A stretch of 64,000 nt of DNA from Hahellaceae bacterium. GTDB lineage: Bacteria; Pseudomonadota; Gammaproteobacteria; Pseudomonadales; Oleiphilaceae. Where the stretch lies: contig JADJWY010000013.1 in NCBI GenBank assembly GCA_016716085.1, positions 110,555 through 174,554 of the forward strand, written 5' to 3'. Both the position numbers and the translations under genes were made by a program. Below, piece after piece: positions 52,103 through 61,139 of this stretch. The notes beneath the pieces were generated by a model. The model saw only the letters and a program-made list of their open reading frames with translations. It searched no databases and was not told the origin of the DNA. How positions within the stretch are numbered: position 1 is the first letter of the stretch; each line of letters begins with the position of its first letter.

Positions 52103-53011
52103 ATGACCTACCCTCGTGACCTGATCGGCTTTGGCGAAACGCCCCCAGCTGCACAGTGGCCAGGCGATGCGAAGGTGGCGCTGCAATTCGTTATTAATTA
52201 CGAGGAAGGTGGCGAGAACTGCGTTCTCCACGGAGATGCCGCCTCAGAGGCGTTTTTGTCCGAAATAGTCGGGGCCCAGCCGATCATCGGTGCGCGCCAT
52301 ATGAACATGGAGTCCATCTATGAATATGGCAGCCGGGCGGGTTTCTGGCGGCTGCATCGACTGTTCAGCAAATATGGGATGCCCGTGACCGTTTTTGGCG
52401 TCGCAACGGCGCTGGAACGCCATCCCGACGTGGTCCGTGCCATGCAAGAGGCCCACTGGGAGATCGCGAGTCATGGTCTGAAGTGGATTGATTACCAGCA
52501 TCTTCCCGAGGCCGTCGAGCGTGAGCATATTCGCGAAGCGGTAGCCATTCACGCCCGCGTGACGGGAACACCTCCACAAGGCTGGTACACCGGGCGCACC
52601 AGTCCGAACACCCGGCGTTTAGTCGCTGAAGAGTTGCCGGACCTGCTTTACTGTGCTGACACTTACGCAGATGAGTTACCGTATTGGGAGTTGCATGGCA
52701 ATACGCCACAGCTACTGGTTCCCTACACGCTGGATGCCAATGACATGCGTTTTGCGACACCGCAAGGTTTTAACAGTGGCGAACAGTTTTTTAACTATCT
52801 CAAAGACAGTTTTGACTTCCTGTATGAGGAAGGGAAATCGCACCCGCGCATGATGAGCATCGGGCTACATTGTCGACTGGTTGGCCGACCAGGGCGAGCG
52901 GCCGCTTTGCAACGCTTCCTGGACTATGTCCGCCTCCATGATCGGGTTTGGATTGCCACGCGCGCGCGCATCGCAGAACACTGGCGAACCCATTACCCCT
53001 ATACCGGCTGA
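52103..53011 (+). CDS. puuE: PuuE-type allantoinase (polysaccharide deacetylase fold)
   Basis: A 302-residue cofactor-independent allantoinase. Key motifs: MTYPRDLIGFGETPPAAQWPG, VNYEEGGENCVLHGD-like stretch, YEYGSRAGFWRLHRLF, EIASHGLKWIDYQ, and PQGWYTGRTSPNTRRLV. It opens the hydantoin ring of allantoin to allantoate, feeding ureide nitrogen to the urea pathway. GGAG lies before the ATG. It stands alone (no other purine-catabolism gene in the window), but urease is present 8 kb away. Confidence 0.9.
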   Translation: MTYPRDLIGFGETPPAAQWPGDAKVALQFVINYEEGGENCVLHGDAASEAFLSEIVGAQPIIGARHMNMESIYEYGSRAGFWRLHRLFSKYGMPVTVFGVATALERHPDVVRAMQEAHWEIASHGLKWIDYQHLPEAVEREHIREAVAIHARVTGTPPQGWYTGRTSPNTRRLVAEELPDLLYCADTYADELPYWELHGNTPQLLVPYTLDANDMRFATPQGFNSGEQFFNYLKDSFDFLYEEGKSHPRMMSIGLHCRLVGRPGRAAALQRFLDYVRLHDRVWIATRARIAEHWRTHYPYTG

Positions 53012-53153
53012 GCGTTTGGTAATATTTCACAAAACTGACCGGTAATGGCTCATATTGAGCCCCCGGTATTCTTCGTACTCTAGTGCCTGAAGACATCAGA
53101 GCCAGTGGCTCTGGCTTCACCCCAACAAGCACAATGAAACGAGGACTACGCAT

Positions 53154-53633
53154 ATGAAAACCACACGTACGCACACGCCTGCCCGCCTGCTTCTGGTCGC
53201 CCGCTGATTCTGGCCCTGCCGGGGTCGCTGAAGCCGCTGATCGTAAAGTCTATCCGGGCTCGATGGCCATTACCTGGTCTGGGCCTGCACCTGCCTATTA
53301 CTACGGATCGGTCAGCAACCCCTCATCTACCAGCTGGATGTATGTCGATCTGCCAGTCATCAATGACGATACCACCAGCGGCATCGACATTTCTTTTACA
53401 GCAGCGACATTCGCTGCTCGATCAACACGGTCTATTGGAACAACTCAGCGGGTACCTTCTACGGTTATTGGGGACCTAACGCGTATAGTGCAGGCAGCAG
53501 CAATACCGAACAGACACTCAGTACCGGCGCCGCGAGCCATGGCAGCACGCGTCACGAATATTTTAGCTGTGCACTTCCACCCACCTATAGTGGCAACCGT
53601 TCCCACATCATTTCCTATACCGTCGAAGAGTAA
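53154..53633 (+). pseudogene. Small secreted protein, frameshifted
   Basis: The ATG frame gives a signal-peptide start (MKTTRTHTPARLLLVAR) then stops. Three single-base losses (near 53203, at the GGGG of 53221-53224, and at a T-run near 53396) reconnect it as LILALPGVAEAADRKVYPGS, then MYVDLPVINDDTTSGID, then SDIRCSINTVYWNNSAG to HIISYTVEE and TAA at 53633. The repaired mature product is about 135 residues, Ser/Tyr/Asn-rich, with at least two cysteines, perhaps a secreted or surface protein. No named family. Confidence 0.65.
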
Positions 53634-53698
53634 GCGGCAGGGAATACTCATCGGCACACGGATGTGCCACGCCACTCACCAACGCAGGAGAAACCGCC

Positions 53699-54386
53699 AT
53701 GAAATCGTCCAGTCGCCTGTTTGCCGGATCAGTTGTTTTGCTCATCGCCAGCCTCACCGCCGTCACCTGGATACAACGGGACCTTTGCCCATTCGAAACG
53801 GCCTGTACCCAGCGCCACTACTGATCGCCTTGCTAATACCATCGTTAGGCCGCCAACTCATCTCACCGCGCCGACACTGGATACCGATGGGGTGGCCATC
53901 CAGACTGAAATGCAAAATCTGCGCGAAGCGATCGCCATTCTGGTAGAAAACCAAAGCCTGACCCAGGACTCATTGGATCGCTTAGATAGCCTTCCACGCC
54001 AAGCGTCGGAAGCATCAAACGAAGCCTCGCTAAATCCTGAACAAGCCGCGCAAGAGGATCAGGCACGCATGCAGAACCGCTTTCTGGCATTGGATAACCG
54101 GCTGGCACAAGAAGCCACCGACACTGAATGGGCAGGCGCGACGCTAGATCGTATAGAGAACAGTCTGCAAAATCCTGAGCTGATTGGCTTCACGCTGACT
54201 CAATCCCAATGTGGCAGCTCACTCTGCAAGGTTGAAATGGCCCTCCCCCCCAACCAGGCACAAGAGGAAGCCCTGCAGAAAATGTCCGCTCACCGTGGCT
54301 GGGATGGCCCAACCGTTTTTGAGGTGAACGAAGCGGGTCAGGCGATTTTCTATATCGCCCGAAATGAGCGGGACTTTATCGACTAA
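53699..54386 (+). pseudogene. Membrane-anchored coiled-coil protein, frameshifted
   Basis: An N-terminal signal anchor (MKSSSRLFAGSVVLLIASLTAVTW) is followed by a stop at 53824; shifting frame near 53815 gives TDRLANTIVRPPTHLTAP and a long charged helical region (LREAIAILVENQSLTQDSL, LDNRLAQEATDTEW) to the end at 54386. AGGAG lies 8 nt before the ATG. It is 65 bp after the preceding broken gene. The repaired protein would be about 228 residues. It overlaps the convergent TetR gene by 4 bp. Family unknown. Confidence 0.65.
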
Positions 54387-55018
54387 CCGGCAAAACCAGT
54401 TGGCTCAGAGGTGAGGTGCGTTAGCAGTGCAAAGAGCGCCTCTTCTCTCGGCATGCCGTTGATCTCGTCGTGAAACCCGCCTTGTATCGTGCCTTCGATG
54501 CGCATCACCATGTAACCGTGTAGCATCGACCAGAGCGCAATCGCGCGGGTCTCATTGCTGAATAGCGGTGTGTCCCCACCTGTCGAAGCCATGCACTGCA
54601 TTAAACGCCTGTACAGGATTTCAATTCGGGTCTGTAAGCCGGTGTCTTCTGCATTGAGATCTCCCCATCGAAACATCATCCGATAACGATTCGGATAGCA
54701 TAGCCCATAGTTCAGGGTGGCCCGATATAAAGCCTTGAGAGCACTCTCATCCCTGGGACACCCCACGTCGTCCTGGGCACGCTGCTGAGCCAGGGACAGT
54801 TCATCAAAACACACTTCAGCCATCCCGGTCAGTAAGTCTTTCCGAGTTGCAAAGTGATTCGCTGGCGCAGAATGGGCCACCCCAAGTTCCCGCGCCAGCC
54901 GACGAATGCTGACCGCCTCTAAACCCTCTGTGTCGAGTACCTGTAACGCGACCTCGAGCAGCGATGGCTTTAAATCCCCATGGTGGTAGGCTCGCCCTTC
55001 TATATTGACAGTGTCCAT
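54383..55018 (-). CDS. TetR/AcrR-family regulator with its own operators
   Basis: A 211-residue repressor. The N-terminal HTH reads RRLARELGVAHSAPANHF, and the C-terminal half is the TetR_C_33 (WHG) type: ALWSMLHGYMVMRIEGTIQGG. Two direct 20-bp copies of a near-palindromic site lie over and just upstream of its ATG (55002-55021 and 55030-55049). The divergent MAPEG-type gene begins at 55081, so it is the probable second target. Confidence 0.88.
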   Translation of the reverse strand: MDTVNIEGRAYHHGDLKPSLLEVALQVLDTEGLEAVSIRRLARELGVAHSAPANHFATRKDLLTGMAEVCFDELSLAQQRAQDDVGCPRDESALKALYRATLNYGLCYPNRYRMMFRWGDLNAEDTGLQTRIEILYRRLMQCMASTGGDTPLFSNETRAIALWSMLHGYMVMRIEGTIQGGFHDEINGMPREEALFALLTHLTSEPTGFAG

Positions 55019-55049
55019 ATTTACCCCTTATATTGACATCATCCATATT
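55002..55049. promoter_or_regulatory. Duplicated TetR operator
   Basis: ATATTGACAGTGTCCATATT (55002-55021) and ATATTGACATCATCCATATT (55030-55049) are direct repeats of a 20-bp element with a 28-bp period. The first is almost palindromic (ATATTGACA/TGTCCATAT, 8 of 9). The left copy covers the first codons and start of the TetR gene. Spacing of whole helical turns (28 bp, about 2.7) suggests cooperative but not same-face binding. Confidence 0.6.
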
Positions 55050-55080
55050 GTTTCACCGCCCAACTCAAAAGGAAAGCCTG

Positions 55081-55503
55081 ATGTCGCCCCACCTGATCAT
55101 ATGGCCTTTATTCGTACAAATGCTCCTGAGTCTGCTAATTTACATTCCTCTCCTGCAGCGCAAGAAAGCCGCTACCAAAGCCAAACAGGTCGACCTGAAG
55201 AGGGCAGCCCTGGAGGCAGAGGCATGGCCCTCGCCTGTTCAACAGGTCAACAACAACATTCGAAATCAGTTCGAAACACCTATCATCTTTTACATGCTGG
55301 GGCTGATTGCCCTCCACCTCAACGCAGTGAGCGTTCTCTTCCTGACTCTCGCCTGGGTCTATGTCGCTTCCCGTTTGGCTCACGCCTGGATCCACATCAC
55401 CTCAAATTTCGTTCCCTTGCGGATGAAACTATTCGCCTTGGGGATGGCGACGCTGCTGGTGATGATGATCCTGTTGGCCTTGCAGGTGGGACCGGCCGGA
55501 TAA
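55081..55503 (+). CDS. MAPEG-family membrane protein
   Basis: A ~140-residue protein with four hydrophobic segments and the MAPEG hallmark VNNNIRNQFETPIIFYMLG, followed by VYVASRLAHAWIHITSNF. The frame is open from 55033, but AAGGA 8 nt before the ATG at 55081 supports MSPHLIIWPLFVQ. MAPEG proteins are eicosanoid/glutathione-linked enzymes in eukaryotes; in bacteria the role is uncertain. Its stop abuts that of the convergent SnoaL-like gene. Probably repressed by the TetR next door. Confidence 0.88.
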   Translation: MSPHLIIWPLFVQMLLSLLIYIPLLQRKKAATKAKQVDLKRAALEAEAWPSPVQQVNNNIRNQFETPIIFYMLGLIALHLNAVSVLFLTLAWVYVASRLAHAWIHITSNFVPLRMKLFALGMATLLVMMILLALQVGPAG

Positions 55504-55881
55504 TTAAATGGCCATCACTTGATCACCGAAGGGATGATCAATCACTATCTTCCACAGTCCGTCTGCCTGGCGTCGCAACACCGCAACGGACAGTGCAGAG
55601 GTGTAGTTGCCTTGTGAATCCGGAGCGCTCCATTTCATGAGATGCAGTGCGATGTCCCCGGACACGACAACCTGATGTGCGCCATAGGTAAATGCAGCCC
55701 CTGCAGGAAGCATTTCCCGAAACAGGCCCGTTAAGTCCTCCTGCCCCCTGACTTCCTGCCCGGCATCCCCTACGATGACGGCCTCGGATGAATAGGTTGC
55801 CAGAATTTTTTCAAGGTCCCCGGCAGCGAACGCCGTGGTCATGGTTTCAATGGTGTTGTGGATAGTCTGTGCCGGTGTCAT
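55504..55881 (-). CDS. SnoaL-like (NTF2-fold, DUF4440) protein
   Basis: A 125-residue soluble protein with the NTF2-like pattern: IHNTIETMTTAFAAGDLEKILATYS, ..AVIVGDAGQEVRG, FTYGAHQVVVSGDIALHLM and LRRQADGLWKIVIDHPF. Such proteins are often cone-shaped small-molecule enzymes or binding proteins. The substrate is unknown. It is convergent with the MAPEG gene. Confidence 0.85.
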   Translation of the reverse strand: MTPAQTIHNTIETMTTAFAAGDLEKILATYSSEAVIVGDAGQEVRGQEDLTGLFREMLPAGAAFTYGAHQVVVSGDIALHLMKWSAPDSQGNYTSALSVAVLRRQADGLWKIVIDHPFGDQVMAI

Positions 55882-56001
55882 CGTTTTCTCCTCTGAAGGG
55901 TCTTGGCCCGTGTGGTTGAATAGAGCAACGACAGCATGACGCAGTGTAGTGTCAGAAAGTGGCAGTGGTGTTAAAGCCTTCTCCTACGACGCGACACCGT
56001 T

Positions 56002-56724
56002 ATGATTCAGGTTCGTTCATCTGCGGTCATGCATGCCAACATGAGACTGTTCCGACTTTTTCAATTGCTCGATACTTTGCGTGTGCGACGCACTCCCGTC
56101 ACGGCACGCTTCCTCGCTGACGAAATGGGTGTTTCGCTTCGCACACTTTACCGGGATATTGCCGATTTGCAGGCAATGGGCGCACCGATTCGTGGGGAAG
56201 GCGGCGTCGGCTATGTCCTCGAATCTGGTTACTTTTTACCGTCCATGCGCTTCGACGAAGAGGAACTTTCCGCACTGGCCATTGGTCTTCGACTGGCCGC
56301 TACGCGCAGTGATGCTCGACTGTCTGAAGCGGCGCAGCGTGCGACCGCAAAGATCGCTTCGGCTGTCACCGATGATGCCCGTCTTTTTTTTCTGGACACA
56401 CCACTGGAAGCGGGCCCGACTGCCGCTGCACCGCTTCCGCTGCTACCAACGTTGCGCAAAGCCATTCAACACCGACGCAAACTTCAGATCGACTATGAGC
56501 GTCTTGACGGTGTTCAGACAACGCGTCTGGCCCGTCCATTAGGGCTGACCGTTTTTGATTCGGTTTGGCTGCTATCCATCTGGTGCGAGACCGCCGACGA
56601 CTTTCGGCACCTGAGGGTCGATCGCATCGGTAGGTGTGAAGAAACAGGCGAAACGTTTCGGCATGAGTGGGGCAAACGTTTCAGCGACTGCGTGCTGCGT
56701 GAGAAAAGTGCTCCTAGTCAGTAA
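56002..56724 (+). CDS. YafY-type HTH-WYL transcription regulator
   Basis: A 240-residue regulator: an HTH_11 N-terminus (FLADEMGVSLRTLYRDIADLQAMGAPIRGEGGVGYVL in two pieces) and a C-terminal WYL ligand-binding domain (YERLDGVQTTRLARPLGL, ..VWLLSIWCETADDFRHLRVDRIG). WYL domains sense nucleic-acid fragments or small ligands. Starts at 56002 and 56041 (MRLFRLFQLLD) are both possible; the latter is closer to relatives. It overlaps the convergent TetR gene by 11 bp. Confidence 0.88.
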   Translation: MIQVRSSAVMHANMRLFRLFQLLDTLRVRRTPVTARFLADEMGVSLRTLYRDIADLQAMGAPIRGEGGVGYVLESGYFLPSMRFDEEELSALAIGLRLAATRSDARLSEAAQRATAKIASAVTDDARLFFLDTPLEAGPTAAAPLPLLPTLRKAIQHRRKLQIDYERLDGVQTTRLARPLGLTVFDSVWLLSIWCETADDFRHLRVDRIGRCEETGETFRHEWGKRFSDCVLREKSAPSQ

Positions 56725-57355
56725 CGGTCTGGCAGGATGGCTGGGCCAGCAAACACTCCGCCGCCCAACACCAGTCCTGAATCAATTGCTCCCGCTGTTC
56801 GACGCGTGCGCCTAACATCTCTGTTAAGGCCAGACCGCTCAGAAACCGCCGACTCAGGCGAACCAACGTGGCAAAATGCGGCGAAGGGCCCACCTCAGAA
56901 AACACTTCGTTGATCACCCGCTCTCGCTCGCCCTTGGCCAGCCTCTCTGCTTCGCGCAAAGCCTCTTTCAGATCCGGGTCAGTCCGGGCCGCCGCCCATA
57001 GTTCCATTTCAGCCATAAACGCCGGTTGCAAACTCATCTGTGCCAACGTGCGAATGGCCCTCTCAACCGGCTTTTCATAGCGTGCCATCTCGGGTTTAGC
57101 TGCCTCGATTGCCGCATCGTTTCGTCGCACCAGTTCTGCAACCGTAGCCGATAAGAGCTGTGCATGTGTCGGAAAATGATGCAATAACGCGCCCCGGCTG
57201 CTCCCCGCTCGTCGTTGAACGTCTAACGTGGTCGTACGGGCTACGCCGACTTCAATTAAGGCGCTAACGGCAGCATCAAGGAGTTGCTGCCTTAACAAGG
57301 TCCCGCGCTTCCCTCTTCTCTCTGTGCCCAAAAGAATATTGCTGGTTTTCGTCAT
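56714..57355 (-). CDS. TetR-family regulator divergent from crotonase
   Basis: A ~213-residue repressor with HTH near the N-terminus (LDVQRRAGSSRGALLHHFPTHAQLL) and a helical C-terminal ligand domain containing FMAEMELWAAARTDPDLK. The frame opens at 57388, but AGGTGAAG before the ATG at 57355 (MTKTSNILL) is the better start. Two palindromic sites in the 95-bp divergent gap are its probable operators; it likely controls the crotonase gene and itself. Confidence 0.88.
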   Translation of the reverse strand: MTKTSNILLGTERRGKRGTLLRQQLLDAAVSALIEVGVARTTTLDVQRRAGSSRGALLHHFPTHAQLLSATVAELVRRNDAAIEAAKPEMARYEKPVERAIRTLAQMSLQPAFMAEMELWAAARTDPDLKEALREAERLAKGERERVINEVFSEVGPSPHFATLVRLSRRFLSGLALTEMLGARVEQREQLIQDWCWAAECLLAQPSCQTVTD

Positions 57356-57391
57356 CTTCACCTGAACCTCCCCTGTGCAGCCCACCAAAAG

Positions 57392-57441
57392 AGTCAGTAT
57401 TGACTGTTTAACCCTAAAAAGATACAGTCAGCAATGACTGT
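57392..57441. promoter_or_regulatory. Two TetR operators between regulator and crotonase
   Basis: AGTCAGTATTGACT (57392-57405) and ACAGTCAGCAATGACTGT (57424-57441) are inverted repeats with a 4-bp core; the second has perfect 7-bp arms. Both end in TGACTGTTTA, and the pair are also direct repeats with a 34-bp period. Confidence 0.6.
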
Positions 57442-57456
57442 TTAGTGGAGATGGCA

Positions 57457-58368
57457 ATGCCAGACTTTGAAACCCTGACCATACACGCAGACGAACACCA
57501 CCCTCGACTGGCCCGCCTTCGGCTAAACCGGCCGGAACGCTTGAATGCCATTACCAAGCAAACGCCCCGCGATATCCGCGCGGCCGTTGCCTGGGCAGAG
57601 TCCAATGAATCTATACACGTCATCATCGTCGAAGGCGCCGGCAAAGGCTTCTGTGGTGGCTATGATCTGGTGGACTCTGCGGAAACGCTGCAAGAACATC
57701 CCTGCCAACAGGAAAGCACGCCGTGGGATCCCATGGTTGACTATGCCTTCATGAAACAAAATACCGACGATTTCATGAGCCTTTGGCGCTGCCGTAAGCC
57801 GACCATTGCCAAGGTTCATGGTGCCGCGGTCGCCGGTGGCAGCGACATCGCCATGTGTTGTGATCTTCTGGTGATGGCCGACGATGCCCGCATCGGCTAC
57901 ATGCCAACCCGTGTGTGGGGTTGCCCGACGACCGCCATGTGGACCTTTCGCCTGGGTTTCGCTCGCGCAAAACAACTGATGTTCACGGGCGATACTCTGG
58001 ATGGAAAAATGGCTGCTGAGTGGGGGCTAGCGAATGTATCTGTGCCACTGGAAGAACTCGAAGCCGCTACGCTGAAATTAGCCAACCGAATTGCAAGCGT
58101 CCCCTCCTCCCACCTGGCTATGCATAAGATGATCGTCAATCAGGTGATGTTGACGATGGGGCTTGAGCAAACCCAGACGATGGCGACTGTGTTCGATGGC
58201 ATCACCCGACACAACCCGGAAGGCATGTGGTTTCGTCGTTATGCCCAGACCGAAGGATTTAAAGCAGCGATTGAATGGCGGGACAGCGGAAGACCCATTC
58301 CAGAGGGCGATGAAGCCCGAGAGAAAATACGGGAACTGGAGGCACGTGCCAAATCAAAGGGAGCGTAA
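57457..58368 (+). CDS. Enoyl-CoA hydratase/isomerase (crotonase) family protein
   Basis: A ~303-residue crotonase-fold enzyme: LARLRLNRPERLNAITKQ, GAGKGFCGGYDLVD (first oxyanion-hole motif), the AKVHGAAVAGGSDIAMCCDLLVM stretch (in pieces), and the C-terminal SRR-type DAMATVFDGITRHNPEG helix. Substrate not determinable; the insert with WDPMVDYAFMKQNT is typical of one unassigned subgroup. GGAG 6 nt before the ATG at 57457 fixes the start. Regulated by the divergent TetR. Confidence 0.85.
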   Translation: MPDFETLTIHADEHHPRLARLRLNRPERLNAITKQTPRDIRAAVAWAESNESIHVIIVEGAGKGFCGGYDLVDSAETLQEHPCQQESTPWDPMVDYAFMKQNTDDFMSLWRCRKPTIAKVHGAAVAGGSDIAMCCDLLVMADDARIGYMPTRVWGCPTTAMWTFRLGFARAKQLMFTGDTLDGKMAAEWGLANVSVPLEELEAATLKLANRIASVPSSHLAMHKMIVNQVMLTMGLEQTQTMATVFDGITRHNPEGMWFRRYAQTEGFKAAIEWRDSGRPIPEGDEAREKIRELEARAKSKGA

Positions 58369-58381
58369 AACCCCTCAACGC

Positions 58382-59207
58382 TTAAAAGGTATACTGCAGA
58401 TTGAGTGTACTGCCCTGTATGCGAACATCCACCTCCAACTCGCGGCGGGACAACTGTTGTTCAACCTGAACCAGGTAGAGACCATAGCCCAAGCCCACCT
58501 GCCAGTGCGGATTAATCGTGTAGTTCACCTGTGCAGATACATCCGTCATCAGGCCAGTAATATCCTCGAACTCCAAATAAAAAAACTGTGCACCACCGCT
58601 CAGCGCCCAGTCCGGTGCAAACACCCAATTGTCATGCAACCCCGCATTAGGTAGGGGTGCCGTAATGGACTGGGAGACGACGCGCTGAACGTTGGAAGTG
58701 CAAGTATCGTTGACACACGCCGCAATCGCACCTTCGAATGCCAATTCAACCGGGATAACATGCAGACCACCATTCACGCTTAGCCCCAGCGTGTCTGCCT
58801 GATAAACATCGTAGGCGTAGTTTAAACGATAGATGTCATAGTTCAGTCGGGTTGTAAGCTGACCACCCGCTTGAACCTGATAGACACCCTCGTCAGTTTC
58901 GAATTCAAACGCCTCAGTGACCCGGCTCTGACTACCTTCGCGATGAAGACGAAAATATGAAAGACTGACATGGTGGCGGTCACGGAACCCGTACCCCACG
59001 CTGAACTGAGGCAAAAAGGAGTTTTCGGTCAATCGGAAATCCCGCTCGAAATCAAGGTCGATTGTGCCCGCGCCATTCAACAGATAACCCGTAAAGGTGG
59101 ATTCAGACTGAGCATAGATACCCCCTACAGCTATTTCCCAGCCATTTGCCAATGCGGGCATTGAGAATGCCCGTTAATAGTGCCATGCCTATAAACCAAT
59201 GTTTCAT
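58382..59207 (-). pseudogene. Outer-membrane beta-barrel protein, frame break in signal peptide
   Basis: A 259-residue barrel sequence with alternating aromatic strands, ending LNLQYTF (C-terminal Phe, as in barrels). It starts PALANGWEIAVGGIYAQSES. The signal peptide (MKHWFIGMALLTGIL, ATG at 59207 with GAGG upstream) lies in another frame; one added base near 59161 joins it to PALA. The barrel resembles Omp85-independent, OmpA/W-like small porins; family not assigned. So the mature part is intact but export may be lost. Confidence 0.7.
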
Positions 59208-59274
59208 ATTATTTTTCCTCTTTTCGAAGTACTATTCTAGCATTGCTGACAGGGATGTATCAGAGGAGAAATCG

Positions 59275-60219
59275 ATGAAGAATCCATCATGGACACGACA
59301 GGACATTCAAGAAAGAATGGGGCATTGGATTCACTCGCTTTCGCCAGAGGAAGTCGACGAAATCCTGCAGGGGGCACCTTCGTCCCTCGACAGAATCATT
59401 CAAACTGCGTTGCAGGAACTCGAAACAAAGAGTGGCGTCTTTCTCTTTCGGAACTTTCCTCTTATTGCCGACATTGAGGTGCAAAAGTCCACCTACCTGC
59501 ACTTTGGAGATTGTCTCGGCCAACCCGTTTCACAAGATAGACAGGCAAGCAAAATTGTCGATATTCGCAAGACCCAGGCAAGTTTTGATGACGCCGTGCA
59601 CTATAAAGCAAAAGTGGGGGGGCAATTAAGCCGCCCCTATGAAACCTCTGTAGCATTTTCCTGTCACGCCGACCCGTGTGATGTGGCCGGACTGCTCTGC
59701 TTACAGTCTGCCGCAGAGGGTGGTGAAACACTGCTGGTCAGTGCCGTTGAAGCCTGGACGCGTCTGGAAAACACACAACCTGACCTCGCCCGGGTATTAT
59801 GCGAACCCTTTCCGTATGCCCGTCCCGGCAAAGAGGGAAGCTTTCACGCCATACCCGTATTTAGCTGGCATGACGGTTTTTTTAAATCGCACGTCGTACC
59901 CGAACTCATTCTTCTCTCGCAGGGAAAGCCTGGCATTCCTACTTTAACGGCATTGCAGAAAGAAGCGCTTAACGCTTTCGTAAGTATCTGCCGAGCCCCT
60001 GATTTAGTCTACATGCTTACCCTTAAACCCGGTGATTTGCTCCTGGTGAACAATCACACTGTTTTACACGGACGCAACCAATTCCAGGATAATGATGATC
60101 CGCGGCATCTCCTGCGTCTTTGGCTCGCGGTCAGCAATAGCCGCCCTCTCGACCCCATTCACGCAAGCTGGTTTGGCTCCAGCGAAGCCGGGGCGCGCCG
60201 GGGAGGCTATGGGCCTTAA
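59275..60219 (+). CDS. TauD/TfdA-family Fe(II)/2-oxoglutarate dioxygenase
   Basis: A 314-residue dioxygenase. The iron ligands are H131 and D133 (SCHADP) and H265 (VLHGR), with R281 (HLLRLWL) as the probable 2-oxoglutarate arginine. The N-terminal ~60 residues are typical of the clavaminate/GBBH-like branch. Substrate unknown. AGAGGAG before ATG 59275 fixes the start; an earlier open frame is spurious. Confidence 0.85.
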   Translation: MKNPSWTRQDIQERMGHWIHSLSPEEVDEILQGAPSSLDRIIQTALQELETKSGVFLFRNFPLIADIEVQKSTYLHFGDCLGQPVSQDRQASKIVDIRKTQASFDDAVHYKAKVGGQLSRPYETSVAFSCHADPCDVAGLLCLQSAAEGGETLLVSAVEAWTRLENTQPDLARVLCEPFPYARPGKEGSFHAIPVFSWHDGFFKSHVVPELILLSQGKPGIPTLTALQKEALNAFVSICRAPDLVYMLTLKPGDLLLVNNHTVLHGRNQFQDNDDPRHLLRLWLAVSNSRPLDPIHASWFGSSEAGARRGGYGP

Positions 60220-60239
60220 CCAAGGCTCTACCTAACGCC

Positions 60240-61106
60240 ATGGAAGCACTCTTACCCTTACTGCCTCACGCGCTTCTCGCCTGCGTCTTGCTTAACTGGC
60301 TGGTATGGGCCAACCGACCGCTGGAGGCGCGATGGGGCACTCTTGGCCTGACATCGTTAGCCCTCATCGTAGCCATCCTGGACCATCAAGTACCTTGGTG
60401 GGGGACGCTCGTAATGTTGACGTCCCTGCTCCTGACACTGGGAAGTAGCGCAATCTACTCCCCTTCCAAAGGTTTCCTGGCACTATTAATCAGCCTGCAA
60501 GGAAGTCTGGCTTTCGCACTGGCCGTTCATGTCTTTGGCTGGCAGAGCGTCATGCTGGATCCGGCATTATCGTTGGGAGGCGAACCGTTTGCCTGGAAAG
60601 CGCATTTCGACAAGCCGTTTGCGGCAGCTTTGATTGCACTTTTTCTTTTGATGCAACCTCCGTCAGACCAGTGCCCTGGCTCCCTTATGCGACCTCGAAT
60701 GATTCTACTGACCGTTTCCAGGAACGCTGATATTAACGGGACTGACGCTGTGCATGGGGCCTCGCTGAATCCGAAGTTAGGCTGGGCAGCGATCGGATTT
60801 TGCTGACCAACCTATTGTTTACCGTCATCCCGGAAGAGCTCTTTTTCGTGGCTTGATTCAGGCCTACCTGCCAAAGGGTAATCTACAAAAAATACGCTAA
60901 CGGTTAGCTTAACTGCTCTATTTTTTACCCTTGCACATTATTCCAGTAGTATTAGCGTGTCCTACCTGGGCCTCGTTTTCATCGCCGGTCTTCTTTACGC
61001 GGCGGTCTATCAGCTCAGTCGATCTATTCCTTTATCAATCGCTGCGCATTTGACGGTGAATGCAGCCTCAGTCTTACTCTTTGATTATCCCATTCGACTA
61101 GCCTAA
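60240..61106 (+). pseudogene. CPBP-family intramembrane metalloprotease, multiply frameshifted
   Basis: The ATG frame encodes about 140 residues of membrane helices, then degenerates. Frame changes give PFPGTLILTGLTLCMG, ASLNPKLGWAAIGF, LLTNLLFTVIPEELFF(R)G with the CPBP motif EExxxR, IQAYLPKG, and the C-terminal SYLGLVFIAGLLYAAVYQ and IAAHLTVNAASVLLF with a conserved HxxxN. So at least four lesions interrupt a CaaX/abortive-infection-type membrane protease (~285 residues when intact). Confidence 0.75.
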
Positions 61107-61139
61107 ACCACGCGGTCGCTGAATATCGCCAAACGTGTC

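Noticed and set aside
55005..55640. 211-residue forward frame overlapping MAPEG and SnoaL-like genes
   Set aside because: Covers two better-supported genes on both strands and lacks a recognisable domain.
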